A DNA stretch of 18,621 bases from Candidatus Wildermuthbacteria bacterium (GTDB lineage Bacteria > Patescibacteriota > Minisyncoccia > Minisyncoccales > UBA10102). The stretch is taken from contig JACOVR010000020.1 of the NCBI GenBank assembly GCA_016177245.1, forward strand, positions 1 through 18,621, in the 5' to 3' direction. Of this stretch, positions 6,695 to 13,701 are shown one piece after another. How positions within the stretch are numbered: position 1 is the stretch's first letter; the number at the start of each line of letters is the position of its first letter. The notes beneath the pieces were generated by a model, which ran no database searches, was not told the DNA's origin, and was given only the letters and a program-made list of their open reading frames with translations. A program made the position numbers and the translations under genes.

Positions 6695-7270
6695 ATGACG
6701 ATGTACAAATATTATTTCAAGAAGCCGAGGGGGGAAATCGTAAAAGATATCCTTTCGCTACTGCTCATAGGCGGGGTGGTGGCAGTCGCTGCCACCTCAC
6801 CCTTCTTTGGCATCGGTCTACTCAGGGCGCTTGGAAAGAAACGGCCTTCGTACCATAGGCGCAGCGTTACCAATGCTTTTTACCGGCTTAAGAAACGGGG
6901 ACTTCTCGATATTCAACAACGCAACCATCAAATATATATTTCCCTCACAAAAGAAGGGAAGCGGCAGGCGGGCGTATTCCAAATCAATGACTTAAAGGTT
7001 AAAAAACCAAAGAGGTGGGATGGAAAGTGGCGCGTGGTAATATTTGACATTGCGGAGCTAAGCCGGATCAAGCGCGACGGGTTTCGCGGCTTTCTTAAGA
7101 ATCTTGGATTCCGCCCGCTCCAACAAAGCGTCTGGGCCCAACCCTACGAATGCCGAGACGAAATTAAGCTGTTGACGGGGTTCTTTGGGTTGAACACAAA
7201 AGAAGTGCAACTCTTGACAGTAGAAAAAATAGGCGATGATCGTCATCTTCGCGCAGAGTTTAATCTCTGA
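6695..7270 (+). CDS. PaaX-like / Cas2-fold winged-helix regulator
   Basis: The 191-aa protein has an N-terminal winged-helix region (about 14-90, with SYHRRSVTNAFYRLKKRGLL as recognition part and IYISLTKEGKR as wing) and a C-terminal ferredoxin-like domain (about 110-190, WRVVIFDIAELSRIKRDGFRGFL...GFRPLQQSVWAQPY) as in PaaX repressors, which is fold-related to Cas2. Automatic tools often call such CPR proteins Cas2, but no CRISPR array or cas gene is near. A hydrophobic stretch (about 20-45) could be a membrane segment or the first helix core. It is the likely ligand of the 32-bp palindrome found in its own promoter and in the promoter of the downstream penicillin-binding protein. The mRNA is probably leaderless (8 nt from -10 box to ATG); ATG 6701 is an alternative start. 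The effector is unknown. Confidence 0.8.
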   Translation: MTMYKYYFKKPRGEIVKDILSLLLIGGVVAVAATSPFFGIGLLRALGKKRPSYHRRSVTNAFYRLKKRGLLDIQQRNHQIYISLTKEGKRQAGVFQINDLKVKKPKRWDGKWRVVIFDIAELSRIKRDGFRGFLKNLGFRPLQQSVWAQPYECRDEIKLLTGFFGLNTKEVQLLTVEKIGDDRHLRAEFNL

Positions 7271-7284
7271 TCGCCGAAGAGACA

Positions 7285-7320
7285 TAAACATCAATTGCCA
7301 ACGGCCGTATAGTACTGATG
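7285..7320 (+). promoter_or_regulatory. Penicillin-binding protein promoter with second copy of the operator
   Basis: TAAACA (7285-7290), 17 bp, TATAGT (7308-7313), overlapped by a 32-bp site (7289-7320) with the pattern CATCAAT-n4-AACGGCCGTATA-R-TA-Y-TGATG shared with 6662-6693. Only six positions differ between the two copies (the four-base spacer and two R/Y sites), while the flanks are unrelated. Placement relative to the -10 box is identical in both promoters. Confidence 0.7.
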
Positions 7321-7362
7321 TACATATTGTGGTAACCCAAGTTTTTACAGGGGCAAAAAGAA

Positions 7363-9288
7363 GTGGTACATTTAGGTGGCATGAAGAAAAACCGTCGTAA
7401 TAAAAGAGTCCTCCTCGCGCTGAAAATTGTCTTTCTATCCTTTCTTGGGGGCGCGGCTGCTCTTGCGCTTCTCTTCCTATACTATGCGAAAGACCTGCCC
7501 AGACCAGAACTCTTCGGGGAACTTCAATTGATCCAGCCCACACGAATCTATGACCGCGCGGGCGAGGTGCTGCTCTACGAAATCTACGGAGAAGAAAAGC
7601 GGGAGCTCGTTTCGCTCCGGGATGTTCCGCGCCATGCGCAAGATGCGGTGGTGGCGATTGAAGACGCTAATTTCTACAAACATTTTGGCGTTGACTTCCG
7701 AGGGGTTGCGCGATCTTTTCTGGTAAATTTGCGGCTTCGGGCCCCTGCGCAAGGAGGGTCAACGATTTCCCAACAGCTCATTCGTTCCTCGCTCCTCACC
7801 AAAAAGAAAACGCTCGAAAGGAAGGCTCAAGAAATCATTCTTGCGATAGAGCTGGAACGCAGGTACTCAAAAGAACAAATTCTGGAGTTTTATCTTAATC
7901 AGATCCCTTTTGGTTCGAATGCGTATGGGATCGGCGCTGCGAGCCGCGTATTTTTTAACAAAGCGCCTGCAGAGCTTTCGCTCGCAGAATCCGCGCTGCT
8001 TGCCGCCACGATCAAGGCGCCCAGCTACTATTCCCCCCATGGAGCGCATACAGAAGAGCTTACGGCAAGAAAGAACTATATTTTGCAGAGGATGGAGCAG
8101 CTTGGTTTCATCACGGCAACAGAAAGGGATGTTGCGAAAGAACAGGCGCTTGTGTTTGCCGACCCCTCTCAATCAATCAAGGCGCCCCACTTTGCGCTGC
8201 ACGTAACCGACCTGCTCTTGGCAGAATACGGCGAAGAATTTTTGAGGGAGAATGGCTTGCGAGTGTACACCTCGCTTGACTGGGATCTTCAGCAAGCAGC
8301 AGAAAAGGCGGTTGCAACATACGCTCTCTCCAACAAGGCGCTCAATGCACACAATGCCGCGCTTGTTGCGCTGGATCCGCGCACAGGAGAAATCTTGGCA
8401 ATGGTAGGGTCGAAGGACTGGTGGGCCCCGGCATCGTATCCCGAAGGATGCAAGCCCGGAGTCAGCTGCGTGTTTGATCCAAAAGTAAACGTGGCCACGA
8501 GAATCCCGGGCCGCCAGCCAGGATCTGCGTTCAAGCCCTTTGCATACGTCACTGCGTTTCAAAAGGGGCACGACGACAAAACCGAAACCATAGACGAACT
8601 CACCAATTTTGGCGTGTGGGGCGGCAAGGAGTACATCCCGCAAAACTACGACGGGAAATTCCGGGGAACGGTAACCCTGCGCCAGGGCCTTGCGCAATCC
8701 CTGAACATTCCTTCCATCAAGGTTTTGCTCGATTTTGCAGGACTGCGAGATAGCATTCGCACCGCGCGGGAATTCGGCCTCGCCACGATTCAAGACGACA
8801 CCTCTCTGTACGGTCCCGCGCTTGTATTGGGCGGGGGCGAGGTGCGCCTGCTCGACCTTGTGTCTGCGTATGGGGTTTTTGCAACCGAGGGAATGCGAGT
8901 CCCTGCCTTGAGCATCGCGAAAATTTTAGACGCGGAGGGAAACGTGCTGCGGGAAAATCGCAACGACGCGGTGCGCATTATGGGGGCGGCCCCCATTCGC
9001 ATTGTCAATAGTATTCTGTCTGACAACGAGGCGAGGGCTCCCATTTTTGGGTCGAATTCGGTGATCTATTTCCCGGGCAGACAGGTTGCGGTAAAAACAG
9101 GAACTACCCAGGACTTTCGGGATGGATGGATTGTGGGCTACACCCCTTCGACAGGCCCCGGGCAGGCCATCGTGGCTGGCGTGTGGGTGGGCAACAACGA
9201 CAACTCGCCCATGGATAAGGAGCCCGGCATCGTGCTTGCGGGCCCCATTTGGAGAAATTTCATGGAACATGCCCTCTCTAAATTTTAA
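7363..9288 (+). CDS. Class A penicillin-binding protein (bifunctional transglycosylase/transpeptidase)
   Basis: This membrane-anchored enzyme polymerises lipid II and cross-links peptidoglycan. Numbered from the GTG at 7363: short cytoplasmic basic segment, one transmembrane helix about 17-41, GT51 domain with EDANFYKHFGVD (catalytic Glu100) and GGSTISQQL (131-139), then a penicillin-binding transpeptidase with SAFK (Ser388, Lys391), SLN (446-448) and KTGTT (578-582). It resembles PBP1A/PBP1C-type proteins of 640-700 aa and lacks large extra C-terminal domains. Start: GTG 7363 has AGGGG at 7349-7353 with 9-nt spacing; ATG 7381 (AGG only 4 nt away) gives MKKNRR and is a possible alternative. 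It is expressed from an operator-bearing promoter, probably under the adjacent PaaX-like regulator. Its 3' end overlaps converging dnaN by 11 bp. Confidence 0.95.
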   Translation: MVHLGGMKKNRRNKRVLLALKIVFLSFLGGAAALALLFLYYAKDLPRPELFGELQLIQPTRIYDRAGEVLLYEIYGEEKRELVSLRDVPRHAQDAVVAIEDANFYKHFGVDFRGVARSFLVNLRLRAPAQGGSTISQQLIRSSLLTKKKTLERKAQEIILAIELERRYSKEQILEFYLNQIPFGSNAYGIGAASRVFFNKAPAELSLAESALLAATIKAPSYYSPHGAHTEELTARKNYILQRMEQLGFITATERDVAKEQALVFADPSQSIKAPHFALHVTDLLLAEYGEEFLRENGLRVYTSLDWDLQQAAEKAVATYALSNKALNAHNAALVALDPRTGEILAMVGSKDWWAPASYPEGCKPGVSCVFDPKVNVATRIPGRQPGSAFKPFAYVTAFQKGHDDKTETIDELTNFGVWGGKEYIPQNYDGKFRGTVTLRQGLAQSLNIPSIKVLLDFAGLRDSIRTAREFGLATIQDDTSLYGPALVLGGGEVRLLDLVSAYGVFATEGMRVPALSIAKILDAEGNVLRENRNDAVRIMGAAPIRIVNSILSDNEARAPIFGSNSVIYFPGRQVAVKTGTTQDFRDGWIVGYTPSTGPGQAIVAGVWVGNNDNSPMDKEPGIVLAGPIWRNFMEHALSKF

Positions 9289-10405
9289 GGGGCATTAACA
9301 CGTAGAAATAACTAGGATCTTGGGCCGACTTAATCAGCGCTGGTCCCTCGGCAGAGCTCAAGAGAAATTGCATGTGGTCGCCCTTTGTTTGCGCAAGCCC
9401 ATCTGCAAGAAACCGCCAATTGAAGGATATTTCGAGTTTCTGCCCCTGCATGTCCCCTCCCAAAAAAGAGTGCTGCTCGCCAATGGTTGGATTTTTTGTG
9501 GAGATCTCCACCCGCTTCTTGCCGGGATCAAACGCGAGGAGCACGTCTTGCATTTTTCCCGAAAAAATCCCTGCCGCCTTCACGCGCTCCAGCAGGTCGC
9601 CTCGAGAAAACACACATGTTGTTTCAAAAGAAGCGGGCACCACTTCTTGGTACTTGGGGTATTCCCCCTCGATCACGCGCGATACAAGCTGAATTTCGGG
9701 CTCCCCCGGTCTTCCGTCTTGGCCGTAATGAAAAATAATCTGGGTGGGGGAAATAAAAATTTTCAAAACGCCTGGCCGGTCGCCCAAGAGGGCGAGGAGT
9801 TCTCGGCTCGCCTTTGCAGGAAGAATGCACACCTGGGGGCCCGGTGTCTCTTTGAGAAGGGGTACTGTTTTTTCTGCGAGACGAAAGCTGTCGGTTGAGG
9901 CGAGGGTGAGGGTTTTTTTGTCGAAAGAAAAAAGAACGCCTGAAATCTCTGGCCTTGCCTGGCTTTGGCCCACAAACCCGGCCACGGAAGCGAGGGCGTC
10001 ACAAAACGATGCGGCATCAACGTGCGTCTGATTCTCGTCGCCCTTGGCAAGGGGGATAATGGGAAACTCCTCTGCGTCGAGTGTTTTGAAAACCGCCTGA
10101 AACTCGCCAGCCCCGATCGCAAGACCTCCTTCTTTTTTTTCAAGCGCCACGGGGCCCTCGGGCAGCGTTCCTACAAACTGGCCCAGTGGCCGGGGCGGAA
10201 CGGCAAAGCTCCCTTCTTGTTCGTTTTTGGAAAGAATCTTATACCGAATCCCGATCTCGAGATCGGTGGCGCTTATCTGGATGAAATTTGATTCAACCGA
10301 GCAAAGAACGGCGCTTAAAATTGGAAGGGTTGGCGTTTTTGGAACCACTCTTTCTGCGAGAGCAAGCCCTTCTTGGAAGTTTTTTTTCAATATGGTTGCC
10401 CGCAT
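9278..10405 (-). CDS. dnaN: DNA polymerase III beta sliding clamp
   Basis: DnaN forms the ring that tethers the replicative polymerase to DNA. The 375-aa protein starts MRATILKKNFQEGLALAERVVPKTPTLPILSAVL and has the three-fold repeated clamp domain: SATDLEIGIRYKI (domain I), VAGFVGQSQARPEISGVLFSF...LASTDSFRLAEK (domain II) and EGEYPKYQEVVPASFET...FNWRFLADGL with the C-terminal PSYFYVLMPLKI (compare the canonical YVLMPMRL ending). Length is normal. It follows dnaA on the same strand after a 150-bp gap that holds its own promoter and candidate origin elements, and converges with the penicillin-binding protein gene. Confidence 0.97.
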   Translation of the reverse strand: MRATILKKNFQEGLALAERVVPKTPTLPILSAVLCSVESNFIQISATDLEIGIRYKILSKNEQEGSFAVPPRPLGQFVGTLPEGPVALEKKEGGLAIGAGEFQAVFKTLDAEEFPIIPLAKGDENQTHVDAASFCDALASVAGFVGQSQARPEISGVLFSFDKKTLTLASTDSFRLAEKTVPLLKETPGPQVCILPAKASRELLALLGDRPGVLKIFISPTQIIFHYGQDGRPGEPEIQLVSRVIEGEYPKYQEVVPASFETTCVFSRGDLLERVKAAGIFSGKMQDVLLAFDPGKKRVEISTKNPTIGEQHSFLGGDMQGQKLEISFNWRFLADGLAQTKGDHMQFLLSSAEGPALIKSAQDPSYFYVLMPLKI

Positions 10406-10555
10406 GTATTACAGTAAGTGAGTTATTATAATGGTTACTACTGGTTACTGTGTCTGTGAATTTGTCATTTTTGTATTCAAATACGCTGTGGAAAGCATGG
10501 GGATGGGTCCTTGTGGAATAGCATCGGTTTGTTTGGGTCCGTTTTTATCCCCACC
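10406..10555. other. Candidate oriC / DnaA-box region between dnaA and dnaN
   Basis: This non-coding gap holds TTATCCCCA at 10545-10553 (one mismatch to the TTATCCACA DnaA box), a weaker CTATCCCCC at 10556-10564, and on the other strand TGTGGAAAG (10487-10495) and TGTGGAATA (10512-10520), each 7/9. An AT-rich stretch lies near 10421-10431. The dnaA-dnaN gap is a known origin site in many bacteria. The boxes are degenerate, so this is a location-based call; the 157-bp dnaA-rpmH gap (11912-12068) is the competing candidate. Confidence 0.4.
10425..10451 (-). promoter_or_regulatory. dnaN -10 box and adjoining 10-bp direct repeats
   Basis: TATAAT on the minus strand at 10430-10425 lies 19 nt before the dnaN ATG. 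No good -35 is visible (GACACA at 18-bp spacing matches 3 of 6). Directly upstream are two 10-bp tandem units on the plus strand, TGGTTACTAC (10432-10441) and TGGTTACTGT (10442-10451), one helical turn apart, as expected for an activator or repressor site. Confidence 0.4.
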
Positions 10556-11911
10556 CTATCCCCCATATATGCGCTGGCGGATCAGGCCCAACTCCTCAAC
10601 CAAACTTTCTGATGCTTGTAACTCTTTTGCGATTTTTTCACACGCGTAGATCGCGGTGGTGTGGTCTTTGCCGCCAAATCGTTTCCCAATGAACGGGTAG
10701 GAGCTTTTGAGTTCTTCTCGCAAAAGGTACATTGCAATTTGCCTTGGCTTCACCACCTCTTGTTTTCTTGAGAGTGCGAGAAGCTCCCGTTCCTTGAGGT
10801 CGTAGAACTCGCTCACCGCTTCAAGAATTTTTCTTGGCGTTACAAACTTGCTTGGGCTCGAAATAACGCTTTTGAGCAGCCCCTTTGCCTCCCCGAGCTC
10901 GGGAGCCCTGTTGTTGAGCCGAAAGAACGCAGCAAGCCGGTTGATTGCTCCCTCGAGCTCCCGAATGTTTCGCTGGATGTGGGACGCGACATACTCGAGC
11001 ACATCATCGGCAATGCCGAGAGACCGTTCCTGGGTTTTCGCCTTTATGATTGCCATGCGCGTTTCAAAGTCGGGCAACGATATATCTGCGATCATCCCCC
11101 CCTCAAAACGGGAGCGCAAACGCTCCTCAAGCGCAGAGATTGCCTTTGGGGGACGATCGGAAGAAAAAATAATCTGCCTCCCCCTTTCATAGAGCGTGTT
11201 GAAGGTATGGAAAAGTTCTTCTTGCGTTTTATCTTTTCCCGCCAAAAACTGCACATCGTCAACGATTAAAACATCCACGTCGCGGTAGGCAGAGCGGAAC
11301 GCATCGATCGTGTGATTTCGGATGGCGGACACAACGCCAGAGGTAAAGCGCTCGGACGACAGATATCGTATTTTCTTTTGGGAGAAGTCGTTCCCGATTT
11401 TGTTCCCCACTGCCTGCAGGAGGTGGGTTTTGCCGAGGCCCACCCCGCCGTAGACGAACAAGGGATTGTACACAACGCCCGGATTCTTTACCACCGCGAG
11501 GGAAGCCGCGTGGGCAAGCTCGTTAAATGGCCCGACGATAAAGTTGTCGAATACATATCTGGGGCTGAGGTTTGTTGTTTTGTCCGCAGAGAGTCCCTGG
11601 AACTCAAGCTGCGATTCTTGGGCCGGCCTGGCCTCTTGGGGCGCAGCCGCAGCCGGCTTTTGGGGCCCCCGTTCCACGAGGTACGTCACCTCTCGTATTT
11701 CGACATCCAAGCTCCGCAGGATATTGAAAATAATTTTGTTGTATTTGTTTTCGAGCCACTCTTTCGAGAAGTTGTTGGGGACAGAAACGGTGACCCCGCC
11801 GTCTTTTTTGGCAACGACGTAGGTGTTTTTGAGCCACGTGGCAAAGTTTGCCGAAGATATTTGGAATTGGAGCTGGGCAAGGGTTGCTTGCCAGAGTTCG
11901 TCTTTGGTCAT
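10556..11911 (-). CDS. dnaA: Chromosomal replication initiator DnaA
   Basis: DnaA binds origin boxes, oligomerises and melts DNA. From ATG 11911 the protein is 451 aa: domain I (1-80, ELWQATLAQLQFQISSANFATWL), a variable Pro/Ala/Gln-rich linker (82-107), AAA+ domain with Walker A GGVGLGKT (155-162), Walker B LIVDDVQFL (215-223), SSDRPPKAI (250-258), and domain IV with the DNA-binding signature IGKRFGGKDHTTAIYACEKI (408-427). The frame is open for 18 more codons upstream, but MTKDELWQA is the family start and the -10 box of its promoter lies inside that extension, so 11911 is chosen. There is no Shine-Dalgarno. It is divergent from rpmH, the classical arrangement around an origin. Confidence 0.97.
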   Translation of the reverse strand: MTKDELWQATLAQLQFQISSANFATWLKNTYVVAKKDGGVTVSVPNNFSKEWLENKYNKIIFNILRSLDVEIREVTYLVERGPQKPAAAAPQEARPAQESQLEFQGLSADKTTNLSPRYVFDNFIVGPFNELAHAASLAVVKNPGVVYNPLFVYGGVGLGKTHLLQAVGNKIGNDFSQKKIRYLSSERFTSGVVSAIRNHTIDAFRSAYRDVDVLIVDDVQFLAGKDKTQEELFHTFNTLYERGRQIIFSSDRPPKAISALEERLRSRFEGGMIADISLPDFETRMAIIKAKTQERSLGIADDVLEYVASHIQRNIRELEGAINRLAAFFRLNNRAPELGEAKGLLKSVISSPSKFVTPRKILEAVSEFYDLKERELLALSRKQEVVKPRQIAMYLLREELKSSYPFIGKRFGGKDHTTAIYACEKIAKELQASESLVEELGLIRQRIYGG

Positions 11912-11936
11912 AAAAACGCGCAAGGCGCAATGAAGT

Positions 11937-11965
11937 ATTATAGGCCAGCCATGCGTTGCAGCCAA
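11937..11965 (-). promoter_or_regulatory. dnaA promoter
   Basis: On the minus strand TTGGCT (11965-11960) and TATAAT (11942-11937) are 17 bp apart; predicted start near 11930 gives a leader of about 19 nt to the ATG at 11911. A G-rich plus strand at 11988-12017 includes, on the minus strand, TTTTCCCCA, a 7/9 match to a DnaA box, which would allow autoregulation. Confidence 0.55.
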
Positions 11966-12032
11966 ATAGAGATCAGGGCCCCCTGCGCTGGGGAGAAAGT
12001 GGGGAAAACGGGGGGAAAGATTCCTTTCTGGG

Positions 12033-12061
12033 TTGACCAGAACCTCTACTTGTTTTACAAT
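12033..12061 (+). promoter_or_regulatory. rpmH operon promoter
   Basis: TTGACC (12033-12038), 17 bp, TACAAT (12056-12061). The ATG at 12060 overlaps the -10 box and cannot be on the transcript, which decides the rpmH start at 12069, 7 nt after the -10 box (leaderless). Confidence 0.7.
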
Positions 12062-12068
12062 GGCAGGT

Positions 12069-12203
12069 ATGAGTATTACATATCATCCAAAAAAGAAAAA
12101 GCGCAAGAGGACCCACGGATTTTTGGCGCGGTCTGGCAGCAAAAAGGGCAGGCAGGTTCTTTCCAGGCGCAGACAAAAAGGCCGTTGGCGGCTCACCCCA
12201 TAG
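12069..12203 (+). CDS. rpmH: 50S ribosomal protein L34
   Basis: This 44-aa, strongly basic protein matches L34: MSITYHPKKKKRKRTHGFLA followed by RSGSKKGRQVLSRRRQKGRWRLTP, the same layout as the universal TYQPxxRKRxRxHGFxxRMxTxxGRxVLxxRRxKGRxRL pattern. L34 is a late-assembling large-subunit protein. It begins the rpmH-rnpA-yidC-jag operon divergent from dnaA, and rnpA begins 1 nt after its stop. The in-frame ATG at 12060 is excluded because it lies in the promoter -10 box. Confidence 0.95.
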   Translation: MSITYHPKKKKRKRTHGFLARSGSKKGRQVLSRRRQKGRWRLTP

Positions 12204-12204
12204 T

Positions 12205-12546
12205 ATGTTTCCAAGGCACTATCGGCTCCATGCGTCGAGCGAAATCAAAAACGTGATGCGAGAAAAGAGGGCCCTTCGAGAAAACGGTCTTTTTTTGAAA
12301 TGGAAGCATAACAAGCAAGATGTTTCGCGGTTTGCAATCATTGTGAGCAGCAGGGTTGCGAAAAAGGCGACCGATCGGAACCGATTAAAGCGCTTACTCC
12401 GCGCAGCGCTTTTCCTGCGCAAGGACTTCCCTCGGGGATTGGATGTTGTTTTGGTTGCGCAGCCAGGGTGTGCAGTAAAAAAACTGAGCGATGCCACGGG
12501 GCTTCTTGCGAAGCTATTCCATACATCACCCCTTTTCGCGCCATGA
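12205..12546 (+). CDS. rnpA: Ribonuclease P protein component
   Basis: RnpA binds the RNase P RNA and helps cut the 5' leader from pre-tRNAs. The 113-aa length is normal. It starts MFPRHYRLHASSEIKNVMRE (the usual pattern is LPKxxRLxxxxdFxxVxrxg), has VSRFAIIVSSRVAKKATDRN and the hallmark RNRLKRLLR (58-66), the RNA-binding motif. Position directly after rpmH is the universal bacterial arrangement. Its stop overlaps the yidC start (ATGA). Confidence 0.95.
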   Translation: MFPRHYRLHASSEIKNVMREKRALRENGLFLKWKHNKQDVSRFAIIVSSRVAKKATDRNRLKRLLRAALFLRKDFPRGLDVVLVAQPGCAVKKLSDATGLLAKLFHTSPLFAP

Positions 12547-13217
12547 TCGGAGACATCTACCAATTTATTGTATATCAGCCCCTGTTGAACACCCTTGTGT
12601 TTTTGTATGAATATCTGCCGGGGAAGGACTTTGGAATCGCGATCATTGCGCTCACCATTTTTGTGAGAATCCTACTCTACCCCTTGAGCGCAAAAGCGTT
12701 TAAGGCGCAGCTCGCAATGGCAGAGCTCCAGCCCAAACTCAAAGAACTGCAAAGCCAGCTTAAAAACAACAAAGACGAACTCAACCGGAGAACCCTCGCG
12801 CTCTTTCGAGAAAAAAGAGTGAATCCCCTTTCAATGCTTTTCCCTCTTCTGGTTCAGCTCCCAATCCTGCTCGCGCTTTTCCAGCTGTTTCGATCTCCGC
12901 CAGAGTCAATCAGCCCAATGTTTTTTGGGATACTGGATTTAAGCGCCAGATCTATTCCTATTGCAGTGCTTTCGGCCGTAAGCCAGCTTGCGCAAGGAAA
13001 GTTTGCTGCGCCCAGCTCGCAGGCAACAGGAGGCAAGAACGTTTTTGCAACCAAAACTGCGACACACCTCTTTTCTTTATTCACCGGCTTCATCATGCTC
13101 ACCCTTCCTTCCGCAGTTGGCCTGTACTGGATTTCCACGAACCTCTTTTCCGTTTGGCAACAGTGGCACCTGAGCAGGAAGCTCAAAGCTCAAAGCTCAA
13201 ATGTCAAAACCGCATGA
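12543..13217 (+). CDS. yidC: Membrane protein insertase YidC/Oxa1
   Basis: YidC inserts membrane proteins on its own or with Sec. From ATG 12543 (overlapping the rnpA stop) the protein is 224 aa with a transmembrane helix at about 30-50 carrying the conserved groove arginine R42 (VRILLYPLSAKAF), a charged cytoplasmic hairpin (55-92, LQPKLKELQSQLKNNKDELN), MLFPLLVQLPILLALFQLF (98-116), and two further helices ending GLYWISTNLFSVWQQWHLSRKL. The large periplasmic domain of Gram-negative YidC is absent, as in Oxa1-type enzymes. No lipoprotein signal is seen. The final residues KAQSSNVKTA come from a short tandem-repeat array. The open frame continues upstream to 12468 but that part overlaps rnpA and is not family-like. 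Confidence 0.95.
   Translation: MIGDIYQFIVYQPLLNTLVFLYEYLPGKDFGIAIIALTIFVRILLYPLSAKAFKAQLAMAELQPKLKELQSQLKNNKDELNRRTLALFREKRVNPLSMLFPLLVQLPILLALFQLFRSPPESISPMFFGILDLSARSIPIAVLSAVSQLAQGKFAAPSSQATGGKNVFATKTATHLFSLFTGFIMLTLPSAVGLYWISTNLFSVWQQWHLSRKLKAQSSNVKTA
13179..13206 (+). repeat. Four tandem 7-mers at the 3' end of yidC
   Basis: Three exact copies of AAGCTCA (13179-13185, 13186-13192, 13193-13199) and one AATGTCA (13200-13206). They provide the last residues of YidC, just before the jag start at 13214. The array has the same four-unit, 7-nt design as the ends of the mobile unit at 17702-18146, but with a different unit sequence and no partner array or inserted gene. Confidence 0.75.
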
Positions 13218-13696
13218 TCACGAACGAAATTTTAAAAACAATAGAACAAATTGCGAGGGAGGTTTTTGGAAAGCTTGAAACAAAGGCGCAGATTTCTGTG
13301 GCGCAGGCCCGCCTGCCAGACGGGCAGGTTGACGACGCAACCGTGTCGGTGAGCGTTACCATGGACGACCCCCAACTCTACATTGGCGAAAAAGGCCAGA
13401 CGCTTTTTGAAATTCAGCACGTGATCCGCGCAATGGCGCGCAAAAAACTGGGGCAGGCGCCGTGGATTGCCCTCGATATTAACGAGTATCAAAAAACCAA
13501 AGAGGCATACCTCGCAGAGCTTGCAAATGCCGCAGCAGACGAAGCCGCGCTTTTAAAGAAAGAAAAAGAATTGCCCGCCATGACCGCACGGGAGCGCCGC
13601 ATCATTCACACGGTCATTTCCCAAAGAACAGACGTTACATCAGAGAGCGCGGGAGAGGAACCCGACCGCAAAGTCGTGATCAGGCCCAAGCCCTGA
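13214..13696 (+). CDS. jag: Jag/KhpB RNA-binding protein (KH and R3H domains)
   Basis: Jag (KhpB/EloR) is an RNA-binding protein linked to cell elongation and division control, usually next to yidC. From ATG 13214, overlapping the yidC stop, it is 160 aa. A KH domain carries the GEKGQTL loop (58-64), and an R3H domain at about 124-160 shows TARERRIIHTVISQ and DRKVVIRPK. The N-terminal Jag_N domain seen in longer homologues is missing. Residues 32-40 contain ARLPDGQVD, encoded by a palindromic repeat inserted within the first KH beta-strand region. It converges with the pilin gene; only 5 bp separate the stops. The frame opens further upstream (13154) but that extension overlaps yidC. Confidence 0.92.
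   Translation: MITNEILKTIEQIAREVFGKLETKAQISVAQARLPDGQVDDATVSVSVTMDDPQLYIGEKGQTLFEIQHVIRAMARKKLGQAPWIALDINEYQKTKEAYLAELANAAADEAALLKKEKELPAMTARERRIIHTVISQRTDVTSESAGEEPDRKVVIRPKP
13313..13328 (+). repeat. Palindromic repeat encoding LPDGQ, inserted in jag
   Basis: The core CTGCC-aga-CGG-g-CAGG matches the yebC insertion at all constant positions of CTGCC-nnn-CGG-n-CAGG and has the stem CCTGCC/GGCAGG. It is read in the same frame as in yebC, giving LPxGQ. Confidence 0.7.
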
Positions 13697-13701
13697 TTCC
13701 G

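Noticed and set aside
6695..7270. True CRISPR-associated Cas2
   Set aside because: Only the C-terminal fold is Cas2-like; it has an N-terminal winged helix, no cas1 or repeat array is near, and its promoter carries a palindromic operator, all fitting a PaaX-type regulator.
11912..11965. 18-codon N-terminal extension of DnaA
   Set aside because: It overlaps the dnaA promoter -10 box and has no resemblance to DnaA domain I, which begins at MTKDELW.
12060..12068. Upstream in-frame ATG as the rpmH start
   Set aside because: It lies within the TACAAT -10 box of the promoter and would not be transcribed; the L34 family starts at the second Met.
11312..12256. Long plus-strand open frame of 314 codons opposite dnaA and across rpmH
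   Set aside because: It overlaps dnaA, the dnaA promoter and rpmH in another frame; the product has no recognisable domain.
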